NCBI GenBank assembly: GCA_021397835.1
Contig: JAJFZO010000609.1
Coordinates: 10,108,001-10,172,000, forward strand
Reading direction: 5' to 3'
From: Moringa oleifera
Taxonomy: Eukaryota > Streptophyta > Magnoliopsida > Brassicales > Moringaceae
DNA length: 64,000 bases
Every line of letters starts with the position of its first letter. The stretch's first letter is position 1. Shown here in pieces: positions 24,211 through 35,402 of the stretch. The notes beneath the pieces were generated by a model, which searched no databases, was not told the DNA's origin, and worked only from the letters and a program-made list of their open reading frames with translations. Position numbers and translations under genes: made by a program.

Positions 24211-25590
24211 AAATAATAAAGTTAAAATAAAGTCTATAATATGTTTGAATTGTTTTTAGTATTTTAATAATAAAAATATTTTAAATATTTATAATTTTTT
24301 TAATTAAATTATATTCAGACGTAATCAACATATCAATATTTGTTTGAGGGTTTTGTAAAGTTAAAATTTATTTAAAGAGATGATAAATTTTAAAATTTTA
24401 TGTGACGTTTTAGATACTGCAACTAAAAATAAATATTATTAATTAATAATACAGTATCTATTGTTCAAATTAGTGATAATTTTGACAAATAACCATATAA
24501 AATTAAATGCATGTAAAATTTGTTTGAATCTTTTTATAGTATAATTTATGTTTATTTTTTCATTTTGTAATGTAGATTTTGTTTAAATTCTTAATAAGCT
24601 CTTTTATTTTTTTCATCAAAGTAATTTAATAACTTCGACGTTCTCCCTTATTTTTTTATTTTTAATTAAATTTAATATAATTTTATTAGATGTATTAATT
24701 ATATTTATGTTAAATATATTAAAATTTTTAAAAATTATCATAATTGGCATTCACTTTTTTTAGATAAACAATCAATAAATATAATTTTTATGAATTTAAA
24801 TTATGTTGATTTTTAAATAAAATATGATATATAATAATTTAATAAAATCAAATTTTTATTTGTTATTAATTTAAAAATTATTAAAATATCTTTTTAATAT
24901 TTTTATTAAAAATTCAGCACCCAGAGAAGATCTTGATCCATAATCAACATCACTAAGTTACTGCATTATCTAGACGATGTAAAAACAAACAAAAAATAAA
25001 ATAAAATTATAAATTCAACAATATTTTTTGTATTTGACGCATAAAATACACATAACCCTAACCATAAAAAATGAAAACCTTAATAATTTGATGAATTTTA
25101 GTAAAATCAAAACAAGCACTTAATAATTTGAATTTTGAAACATTTTCAAGCAAAATAATTAAAATTTTTTAATAATTCAATCAATTTTAAACAAAATAAT
25201 TAAAGTTAAAAAGTGAAGATTTCTTCAGAAAAATCAATAGAGTTTTATTTTCGATATGAAGTGAGAAAAAAACAGGTTTGAATGTGACTATTTTGATGTA
25301 TAGAAGGTAATAATGATACAGTGCAAATTTTTTATTAGTTGGTAAAATTATTTTTCATTAAAAATTAATAAAAAAGTTAAAAAATCAAATTAGTAACTCT
25401 GATTATTTTTGAAATCTTCACATTAGTGACCCTCACAGTTTAGGATCGGGGCAGTTTTGTCGTTAAAGTAGTCAGTCCATTGGTCCAAATATATATTCGG
25501 ACACACCATGTTCTGCTCTAGCTTGCTTTGTTCTCATGAGTTTTTACTTAGCAGACTCTATTCTCATGTAAAAAAACAGAACTATTGTAA

Positions 25591-25672
25591 GAACGACACC
25601 GTTGTCAGAGAATAATTACATTCCGAAACGACACCGTTGTAAGAAAATAATTACATTCCAAAAACGACATAC
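25591..25672. repeat. Tandem 34-35 bp repeat carrying AACGACACCGTTGT
   Basis: Unit 1 (25591-25624) and unit 2 (25625-25659) both read AACGACACCGTTGT then a few A/G bases then AATAATTACATTCC; a third partial unit starts at 25660 (AAAACGACATAC). It lies about 230 bases upstream of the beta-glucanase TATA box. Confidence 0.9.
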
Positions 25673-25891
25673 TTTTTCACTTAAAAAACAACAAACGCGA
25701 GTGACGCCATCATTTTCCCAACTGTAAAGGAGCAAATTTAAAGTCTTTTAAAAATCTTGATAGACATGACTGCAATTTCTTAAGCTTGTCCACTGAAAAA
25801 AAAGTGTGCACTGTAAAACAGTGACGTGACAAAAGTAGAAAAGCCGGCGTCCAAAGCGGAGCAGAGCGGACCGTTGAGGAGAACAGTGAGG

Positions 25892-25899
25892 TATAAATA
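25892..25899 (+). promoter_or_regulatory. TATA box of the beta-1,3-glucanase gene
   Basis: TATAAATA in the context GAGGTATAAATAGTGG, a canonical plant TATA box. The predicted transcript start near 25925 leaves a leader of about 300 bases rich in GA/CT runs before the ATG at 26230. Confidence 0.65.
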
Positions 25900-26229
25900 G
25901 TGGAGAACAGGACAGACATGCCAAATTGGTGGAATCGAGACGCTTCCCTTAACCAAATTTAATAAACTCTCTGTAAGATCCGGCCCGATTTCTGTCTCCC
26001 TCTCTGACACGAGACGCATCGTACATACAGCTTGAGTGCTCGCTCTCGAGCTCCGAGGGGTAGAGAGAGTTCTTTTTGTTTTTATTTCCTTTCTGGGGAG
26101 CAAAGAGAGAGAGAGACGGAGATAGACAGAGACGCTGCTTTCTAGAAGAAGAACGTTGCAGTTTCATTTCAATAAGAAGAGTAAAGTGAGAGAAGTAGTG
26201 GAAGGCAACGCTAAGAGCAAAATCAAGCA

Positions 26230-29200
26230 ATGGGGAGAGGATTCAAGCTTATCTTTGCGATTTCACTGGTTCTTGTGCTGTTAGGTATGCCTTCTTTCTT
26301 GTTCTGGATATTTCTGCTCTCTCTCTCTCTCTCTCTGCGCGCAGTGGTACTGTGGAACAAAGTGGAGTTCATTAATCTCTAAATTTTTTGCTGTATTTGC
26401 AAAGATTGTGTTTGCTTCTAATTTCGGATCTTTGCTTCTCTGGTGGCATTCTTGGTTTAATCTTCATTTGTGCCTGAAATAGTTATCTCCTGCAGTTTGT
26501 TGTCTTCTATTTGAGCATCTCTGTATAGTGTGAACTTCTTCCGAGCAATGTAGACTGTAGCTAATGGTCAAGTGTCTTTGTTTTCTTCTATAACAAAGGA
26601 GAAATAAGTGTGTTGGTGCTACCTATTGATTTGTTGAGCTGCTCGGGCAATCAACCAACTAGGAGCTTCATTTGTAGCTTAATAACAAGGTAGGTGGCCT
26701 TTTAATGTGTCGGGAAGCAGCTAGATTTTAGTGGACCTCCCTTTATGATTTTCTCTTATCTACATCATGAATAGTAAGTATTTCCTGGTGTTCGTGTCTA
26801 ATAATTCTGAATTCATAATTACACAGTTCAAAACAAGAACTAAATTTGATTACATTGGTTTCTTATTTACTTCTGTGGTTGATTCAGTATTTATGCTTAA
26901 TCAAGTTTATCAAAACTCCAGGCCTCTAATTGATTCTTCAGTCAGGAGGCTTACTCATGATGTGATATTCGTTCCTTAATTCCCTTTTAATATGTTTGTA
27001 TTTTGATGCACAGCTTGTTGCGGAAGCATAAACCATAACCTGTTGTCAAAACTCTTTGGGCCCGGTTTTCTATTACATTCATGTCTTAAAATGCCTAATT
27101 AGTCTTAATAGCCTGAGGAAACCATGTATTAAGACACAGGTATTAGGACTTACTGTTTTGACGGAGCCTCACTTTGCTTGCATTTTTGTCGACGAATGAT
27201 AACATTCAGAATAGCATTGTTGATAAGGCATAGTTGTTGAAAAGTGATGAGAAAAGGAATGTAGCTAGAAAACAGAAATGCCATATGCTGTTCCCAGGAG
27301 GTTATTTTTGTGTATATAACTGATTTTTGTCTGTTCTCACTGGTTATTCCGAATAGCAAAGATTGCATATCCAGTATCTGTAAAACTTTGAAGTGGAATG
27401 ATCATTTTTGAGTATTCATCATGGATGTCTATTTTGTGTGTATAATGCAACAAATAAGTAGTGTTTCTAGAACTTGTGTTATTGTGTGGGATGAGAATAG
27501 TAGTGAGTTGTGTATCTATCATTTTGGATGGTAGTCAAGGTCTGAAATTTAATTCAGGACCATAAATTTCTGTGTCAGATTGCTGTTGGGGAAGCAGAAT
27601 TGGAGTTTGCTATGGAAGAAATGCTGATGATCTCCCAACGCCTGATAAAGTAGCACAACTGGTTCGACAGCATGACATTAAATATGTGAGGATCTATGAT
27701 TCTAACATTCAAGTTCTCAAGGCCTTTGCAAACACTGGAGTTGAACTTATGGTTGGAGTTTCAAATTTAGACTTGCTGCCATTCTCTCAGTTCCAATCTA
27801 ATGCAGACTCCTGGCTAAAGAATAGCATCCTTCCTTACTACCCAGCTGCAAAGATTGCATACATAACTGTTGGTGCAGAAGTCACCGAAGCCCCTGATAA
27901 TGCCTCTGCTCTTGTTGTGCCTGCCATGCAAAACATCCACACAGCTTTGAAAAAAGCTGGTTTGCATAAAAGGATTAAAGTTTCGAGCACCCATTCTCTT
28001 GGGGTGCTGTCCCGATCATTCCCTCCATCTGCAGGCGCCTTCAATAGCAGCCATGCGTTTTTCCTGAAACCAATGCTGGAATTCCTTGCTGAAAACCAGT
28101 CACCTTTTATGATCGATATATATCCCTATTATGCCTATAGAGATTCTCCAAATAATGTGTCTCTAGACTATGCTCTGTTTCAATCATCTTCAGAAGTGAT
28201 AGATCCAAACACTGGTTTGATTTACACGAACATGTTTGATGCTCAGATTGATGCCCTTTACTTTGCACTGATGGCACTGAACTTCAGAACAATTAAAATA
28301 ATGGTTACAGAGACAGGTTGGCCTTCCAAAGGGGCATCCAAGGAGACTGCTGCAACCCCTGACAATGCCCAGACATATAACACCAATCTAATTCGTCATG
28401 TGGTCAATGACTCAGGTACTCCTGCAAAGCCTGGAGAGCCTATAGATGTGTACATATTTTCATTGTTTAATGAGAACAGAAAGCCTGGAGTAGAATCCGA
28501 GAGGAACTGGGGGTTATTTTATCCAGACCAAACAAGTGTCTATAACTTAGATTTCACTGGAAAAAGTGCTGCTGTTATGACAACAAACTCAAGTGTTACA
28601 AATTCAAGTGGAGCTACATGGTGCATTGCTTCTTCCAAGGCTTCTGAAATGGATCTGCAAAGTGCCTTGGATTGGGCTTGTGGTTCTGGCAATGTGGACT
28701 GTTCTGCTATCCAACCTAGCCAGCCTTGTTTTCAGCCAGATACTCTAGTGTCTCATGCATCTTATGCATTCAATAGTTACTACCAGCAAAATGGGGCCAC
28801 CGATGTTGCTTGCAGCTTTGGAGGGGCAGGTGTCAAAGTTGACAAGGATCCTAGTAAGTATACAGAACTTTTTTTTTTTTAGTTAACATCTCTTCCCCTT
28901 ACACAACATGCATATCGATGCTTACCCGTCCCTGATTTTGCATTACTTTCTAAGGATTGGCTTGGTACTCTCAACACAAAATGAGCAGCTCTCTGATAAC
29001 TGGACGTGCAAGAAGTTGTTAATTATCAGCTGACCTAAATGTTCTATCACCTGTAGCTGGTTACCCTCATCTTACCTGTTTAGGCAATCAAAAGTATTGC
29101 TATGATCTGAATTTTTAAAAATAATATCCTCAATTTGGGGTTAATCTCTTTCCCTAAAATTTAAATGGAAACAGATTAGATTGTTCACTGTATTATTCCT

Positions 29201-29873
29201 GAATTTCAAATCAGGACTTCTATGAACTTCAAAATTATGTTTAAGTAGGAATTTCTGCATATGGGAGTTTGTTATAAGAAGCCTAACATTAAGAATGTTT
29301 ACTAAATTTGAATTCATTTATATTTTATTTTCTATTTGAAATTTAGTTAATTAAAAATTTAATTTCTAAAACTAATAGTATATAACCTTTATATTTATCT
29401 AAAAGCATTTCCTCAGTGCTTGAAATTCACAAGTACAGCATGTATAGAAGTTTTCTTTGAAGCTTAATAAGCTAGTACATATTGGTTTAGGGTATGTTTT
29501 GTCTCCATTAAAAGCTTTGATTGCAAATTAAGACTGATGTTAAAGTACTAAAAGTTTTCCACTTTAAGAAACTAACTCATAATTATTTCTGCAGGCTATG
29601 ATAATTGTTTGTATATGACTGCTGGAAGGTGAGTACAAAAACAACCTGCACTTTGAGCTGGATGTTTTATTCTTTGTGAAGGCATTGTTGCCACATGTTC
29701 GACATGCTCACTTTGGCTAGTAACTTTCATGCAGCGTGAACAAAACTGCAGCAAGTAATACGACAGCACTTGCATCAACCTCTTCATCCTCTCAGAATGA
29801 ATTGTATACATTGATCTCTGGCTTCTTTCTTATGATTTCACTCTCATTTATCTCCACTATATCAATGGATTAG
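26230..29873 (+). CDS. GPI-anchored glucan endo-1,3-beta-glucosidase (GH17 + X8)
   Basis: Cell-surface enzyme that hydrolyses beta-1,3-glucan (callose). Exons 26230-26284, 27579-28853, 29595-29628, 29735-29873; 1503 nt, 500 residues. Residues 1-18 plus the start of exon 2 form the signal peptide (MGRGFKLIFAISLVLVLL). The GH17 domain covers about residues 23-345, with acid/base Glu near 119 in ITVGAEVTEA and nucleophile Glu near 263 in MVTETGWPSKG. GAEV replaces the textbook GNEV, which I believe is typical of a subgroup of long plant GH17 enzymes. An X8/CBM43 glucan-binding domain starts at Cys-367 (ATWCIASSKAS) with the usual cysteines and YDNC. The end has a Ser/Thr/Asn-rich linker and a hydrophobic tail (LISGFFLMISLSFISTISMD), a GPI-attachment signal. 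A 1.3-kb first intron interrupts the signal peptide; exon 3 is only 34 nt. Confidence 0.95.
26313..26336. repeat. CT microsatellite in glucanase intron 1
   Basis: A run of CT dinucleotides 30 bases after the first splice donor. Pyrimidine runs of this kind are frequent near plant transcript starts; no effect can be claimed from sequence alone. Confidence 0.8.
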
Positions 29874-31173
29874 AAACTTGATCTTGGAGAAAAAGCTAAG
29901 GAGGTCCTGACATGATTGAGGAGAGAAGCAGCCTAGAAGATTGGGAGGTGTTGACTGGACAAATTCTTGGTCAACTGGAATGTGGAAAATATTACTGCTT
30001 TGTACAATATGCCTCCAGGTTTTATATGATGGTATTGTTGAGAAGATGGTTTGCAACTATTCCATCTGTGCTGGATGAGGGGAATTTTGTGCCTTGAGCA
30101 AGCTTTTGTTTGTTGCATGTATTTATAAGTGTCTAATTGCGACTGTCTTATGTAAGATAAAACTACATACAATTAAGTGCTGATCTCAAGTTCCTCAGTT
30201 CTTGTAGCAATGAGGGTTGTCTGAAAGCTAGTAGTTGCTATTTTTTGTATCATTCTGTCTTGAATACATTATTTAACTTGTCCCTTGGTTGCACACAGTA
30301 GTCGTTTGCGAAGTTTAATTTGCTTGTAAATTATCTTCAGGCTGCCTTGTAAATCATGGACTGGAGCTCAACTAGGAGCGTCTGTCCTTCAGATTTCAGA
30401 GTGTTGCCCAAATAACAAGGCAGCTCCTCGCGGCCATCACTGCTCGTCCCTTAAGCTGATTATTTTTCTTTATTTTCCTGTTTTCTAACCGCTGGCAAAA
30501 CACTTTCCCTGAACTAGAAGCTGCTGTTAAGAACTCACGTGAGCATTTGATCCTCCTACGTCCAAAACATCTGAATTTTAACCAATTGTTGTGGAAAATG
30601 AGAGAGAGAGAGAGAGAGAAGATCATGAAGAGAAAATATCCATATGTATCAGAAAATGAGAAAAACACTCAAGAGGATGAATCAAGCAAAGAAAATGTCT
30701 CAACTGTAAGCACCACCGCTTATGACTTGAACTAGGACAAAGGGCAAACCGGCTTTTGGATGGGAAGATGATTTACAGCTTATCCAATCAAATGTCTACA
30801 TCTGGGTCAGGAAATGGTTTGGTGAACAAACAAATCATCTTGATAAACCAAAATATTAGCACTGAGAAATAGAAAAATCCAAAGGCCACAAGAAATTGCT
30901 AAAAAAATATGCCAATCAATTGAAAACATCCATTACATGAAATCCACGGTTATGTAGAAAAGTCATACACTCCGCAATCATAGTAAAACTATCCATCAAA
31001 CGAAGAAGGGACAGAGAACAAACACCAAATTTGTTTTTGCCACACATCGCTCCCCATGACTTTAAATACTTGTAGTATTATTTGACTGCATCAGACCATC
31101 ACAACAGAAGGGAGACGTACACAAAGTTTGTATAGAGGCCAAGTAACTTGAGAATAAATAACAAGGGTTGTAT
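29874..31173. other. Convergent intergenic region between glucanase and profilin 3' ends
   Basis: Likely contains both 3' UTRs. A (GA)n run lies at 30601-30619. A 62-codon open stretch (30547-30735) is built on that run and resembles no family. Nothing else recognised. Confidence 0.5.
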
Positions 31174-32950
31174 TTAAAGACCCTGGTCGATGAGATAATC
31201 ACCAAGCCTCTCGACGATCATGTTGCACTGGCCAGGAGTCATTGGCTCATCATAGATGCCAATAATTAAGGCCTGATTAGTCTTTTTAACAGTAACACCC
31301 CCAGGTCCCTGCAGGCCCACAACATCATGTAAGCAAACTGCAGATGAAGGCTATGGCAGAAAAAGATCACTAGTATTGTATCAGACTCATGCAAACCCAA
31401 AATCAACAAAAAAACCAATCCCCTTTTCCTGTTGTATCCAAGTCTCATGCGTGTAAATATATTAAATAATTCTAAGCCTACCTCTCATAAGTTCAGACTT
31501 CAAATTGCATCCAGCAGAATATTGATTAACATTGTATAAATGAATAAATAAATTCATAAGGAATGTGGATGTATCATAAGAAACTTCATCACCTTCTTCC
31601 CTCGAATGACAGCTCCTGGCTCGCCTTGGATCACCATGTACTTTGTGCCACCAAGATACAAACCAGTTGGAGCAAGTGACCCGGGTTCCTCAAAGTCCTT
31701 CATGATACCAGCAATTTCTTCAGGCTTGAACTACACATCAACACTGAAGTAATGAGTACCAGTTGACCAGAAAAGAAACCAACATGTGTAGCATGAATTC
31801 AGGGATGTGCTTAGGTGTGTGCACCACTTCTGGGACAAACAAATAGTTAGGATTGCTACATCTCAATACTGAAGTCTGATGTCTCAAAGTGTTATTGGCT
31901 TAATCCCTGTTTGGCAGTGTAACATTAGGATTAAACTCCAACAAAACAAGGAAAGAAATCAGATGACAGAAGATTCAAGTACTAATAGTTTCCACCATCA
32001 TCAGCAATGCTGCAAGAATACTGGAATGGCATGTTGAGATCTTATTTGCAGTTTCATGCTTGAACAGGTTCCTAGGGGGGAGTGGAAGAAAAGAAATGGT
32101 AAAGAAAGGCCTTCTTGCTACCAAATCAAAAAGCTCTTTATCTTTCATTCTTCTTTAGAAGAACCAAATTAAGACATCACTTCCTGATGCAGTTGCAATA
32201 TCTAGATCACCAGCCCCAACTCCTTTTCCTGCTATTTGATACCATGCTTAATACTTGTGACTCTTTGAAAACATCATTTCAACAGCTACACTACACTATA
32301 TATTAAGCATAAACCTAGCTAACTCATGAACAATCATACAAGCAAATAAATCATTATCTAAGCATGTTCCATAAACATTGACAAATATTAGACTGTTGAT
32401 TTACACGAAAGAGAACATGTCAACAGCAATACCAAATTCAAAAATCTGAAAGATCCCAAAATGGGATAATCAAATAAAAATCCATATAATATATCTGCAT
32501 AAGCACTAACACTCCAATAGATTAGATCTTAGGAACTCGAAGACCTCAGAAAGAAAAAAAAAACAAAATTTTTGACCAAATCAGATCAGCAGATTAATTA
32601 TGCAAACTACACTAAAAATAAAAGAAACCCTGCAAAAAGAACTAGGAACAGACAAGCAGGCAGATTATAGTCAGATCCAATAGAAAGCGAAAAAATCCAT
32701 CAGATGATCTAATTCCAAATTAAATAACGCACGATTATTCGTTTTTTTTTTTTTTTGGGGGGGGGGGGGGGTGTGGGGGCAGACACAGAGTAAAAAGACC
32801 GGAAAAATGGAAGAGAAAAAGGAGAACCTGAGGGAAAGTGGAGCTTTGGGCCCAAACGCTACCGTCTTGGCCGATGATAGCAGCGGCAGAGAGGTGATTC
32901 CCCTCGATTTCACACATGAGGTGATCATCCACATATGTTTGCCACGACAT
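31174..32950 (-). CDS. Profilin, copy 1 (131 aa)
   Basis: Small actin-monomer-binding protein that also binds poly-proline and phosphoinositides in the cytosol; plant profilins are well-known pan-allergens. Exons 32950-32828, 31730-31593 and 31308-31174 give 396 nt, 131 residues, the standard plant length. It opens with [17 protein letters not shown] and ends with [15 protein letters not shown], both hallmark sequences; the central [20 protein letters not shown] matches the actin and phosphoinositide-binding region. The two introns fall after FPQ and after RGKK, the positions conserved in plant profilins and in the second copy here. Intron 1 is 1.1 kb and contains a T15-G15 tract. Tandem with profilin copy 2, same strand, 2.5 kb apart. 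Confidence 0.97.
32742..32779. repeat. T15-G15 homopolymer junction in profilin intron 1
   Basis: Fifteen T followed by fifteen G, then TGT and five G. It lies about 50 bases inside intron 1, close to the donor of the minus-strand profilin gene (sense strand C then A). Confidence 0.9.
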
Positions 32951-33409
32951 CTTCTTCTTCTTGTCTTGATTGAGGGTTTCTCCCTAGCTGCAGAGACTTT
33001 CTGATTTCCTCGCTCGCGTCAGTGTGAGTTTATTTACCTGAGACAGCTTTGTTGAAGTTTCGACTGAAAGACTAAAGAGACAACAACCGCAGAGATCGCG
33101 TTGAAACAACGAGATGTAGTACACACCCTTAAAAAAAATAAAGATAATAAATAATAAATAAATGTCCTTTTTAAAATTATTTTTATTTTTAATCGAGTAT
33201 TAATTTTAATATAGCTTCTATTTATTTTTAAAGCAATTAAAAATTAATTTTTTATTAATTTCAATTATAATAAGTGTTTTCAAAAAAAATAAAAATACAT
33301 AATAATTTAATAAAATTAATAATTAAATTTTTATTTTTATTTTTATTATATTAATAAAATAAATTATAAAAATATATATTAAAATTTAAAAAAATTATTA
33401 AAGTAAAAG

Positions 33410-33800
33410 TCTCTTAAAATTTTAATATTTATGATATGTTACCAATCAAATCTTTGTGTTTAAAAAGTGACAAATCGAATTTTGATATATCAATTTGATT
33501 TAAATTAAATTTTATAAAAAATTTTAAAAATTAAAAATCTTATACAATAAATTTTAACTTCAAATTTTTTACAAATATAAAAAAATATTCAAGTTATTAT
33601 CATAAAAAGTTTTATAATTTTTTAAGTAATTTTTTTTTAAAATTTTATAATATCAAAAAAAAATTAAAATAACATAATTATTCAAAAAATTATAAAATTT
33701 TTTGTGATCATAACTTAAATATTTTTTTACATTTATAAAAATTTTTAAATTAAAATTTATCATATAAAATTTTTAATTTAAATATTTTTAATTTTTAATA
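33410..33800. repeat. AT-rich fold-back (inverted-arm) element
   Basis: Left arm about 33510-33625 and right arm about 33670-33790 are reverse complements with few mismatches. The left core reads ATATTCAAGTTATTATCATA; the right arm read backwards gives ATATTTAAGTTATGATCACA. Both are continued by AAAAATTTTATAATTTTTT-type sequence towards the centre and by TTAAAAATTAAAAAT outwards. The same cores recur at 24.1, 46.2, 57.5 and 59.6 kb. It has no coding capacity and looks like a MITE or fold-back element. Confidence 0.65.
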
Positions 33801-34110
33801 AGAATTAAGATTTGTTAAGATCACAATCACAAAATAATTAATTAAGGTTTAAAAAGACAATGAAAAATCAAGAGAGATTTATAGTAGGACTTTATGAAAT
33901 ATTTCCTTACGTAATGATACAGTGAGACAATTTTAAATGTCAGGCAAAGAGGAAAGATAAGTGAAGTACATGGAAAAAAAAATCAATTTTAGTAAAGAAA
34001 ATAAAAATTGTATCATTTGTTTTCTAAATTTGTGGTATTTGTATTTTTGTATTGAATATTACCATTTTAAGCACCAGCTGCATTTAAGTGAAATATGTTA
34101 AAAATTAATA

Positions 34111-34133
34111 TGTATATATATATATATATATAT
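34111..34133. repeat. (TA)n microsatellite
   Basis: About eleven TA units between the two profilin genes. Confidence 0.9.
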
Positions 34134-35402
34134 TCCCTGGCAAGTGGAAGAATTATAGGTGTTACAGATTGAGATAGATTTTGTTGATTAAATAAGAGTA
34201 TCAGAAATTGAATATCAACTAATTTCATTAAGAGATGGATATAGTAATTATATATCAAATTAATAAAATCATATTTAATCCAAGAAAAATTGAAATCAAA
34301 TGTTTACATGCAACAAATTGCATTGATGTATGGAGTCTTTTGAAGTGATTGTTTGAACATTACAAATAACAAACATGTTTTCCACTCCACACATTAATCT
34401 GTTTTATTATAAATTTTCTCTGTTTTTTTTTATTTCCTTTTCTCCATGGCACACTTGCTCTCTCCTATTTTACTTTTATGGAAAGTCGAGTGATTCAATT
34501 AAAGGGAAATAGAACAGACGGGCGGGCAAAGAAGCAGCGAATCTTCAGGCCCAGGCCTCACTGGAGAGAGAACCAATAATGCACTATCATAGTTTCTTCA
34601 TTGTGAATAGTCGTTTGTGTTATAAGTAGCAACCATCAATCATTAACCAGACAAAAGATTTGCCATAATAATAAGGTAAAGCTAAGGGACACCCTTTTAC
34701 TTTAGTTTAGCCAAATCTGTGAGACCACTTTTCTTATTTCTCGAGGCCTCGATATAATTCATTGATTCGCTGCCCCATCACTTTCCAGGAATGAATTATT
34801 CCTATGAATATCTGGCAACTCAACTTGCAGTCACTTATGTCCACCTGTTTCTCAAGATCTCATCTTCCTTAAGCATCAATCACTTTTTGCATTTCATTGA
34901 GTTGTAATGGACTGGACCAGACAGCAATTCGACAAATACCACGGGCATATCATGTAGTAGATATTCTTTGGATCTCAACAGCTATTTTGAACAAACCATG
35001 AAATTGGTTTACCTGTTTATAGTACATGATAGCTTTTCCTAAGCCTTCACATGGTATGGACTATGGAGTGCTCTTTGTAAAAATTCCAATTCCAGCAATA
35101 TATGATTAAAGATGTATTCAAGAAGGCAATGACAACTCCAGCAAAATATAATTAGCTGAGGCCAAACCACAGAAGAAATACACATAAATCAAAACATACT
35201 GAGGTTAACCCAAATGAAACAACCAAACACCAAATGCTTGTTTAAGTTCTCACATGGTTATTGTCTGCAATATCTTAACTGCCTGTTGAAGGCTCCTGAA
35301 GGAAGATGATGCAGACTTGGAACCAATAAAAAAAAGGAAAACCGAAAAAACCAATGATCGGGCCCAAAAAAGAAATACTAGGGATAATGATGAAAACTCG
35401 GC

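Larger units (their letters stand above)
22636..26229. other. Divergent intergenic region, 3.6 kb, largely AT-rich
   Basis: The first 120 bases are the MKK6 leader with a GA-rich run at 22698-22723. From 23160 to about 25400 the DNA is almost all A/T with dispersed-repeat fragments and no coding potential. From 25430 base composition becomes balanced and the beta-glucanase promoter begins (tandem 34-bp repeats at 25591, TATA at 25892), followed by a leader of about 300 bases. Confidence 0.6.
32951..35402. other. Intergenic between the two profilin genes
   Basis: Promoter side of profilin 1 up to about 33120, then an AT-rich tract 33130-33830 holding the clearest copy of the dispersed fold-back repeat, a TA microsatellite at about 34111-34133, and ordinary sequence up to the 3' end of profilin 2. 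No gene recognised. Confidence 0.55.

Noticed and set aside
27870..27890. GAEV instead of GNEV at the glucanase acid/base site as inactivation
   Set aside because: The catalytic Glu is kept and a subgroup of plant GH17 enzymes shares this variant, so activity is not excluded.
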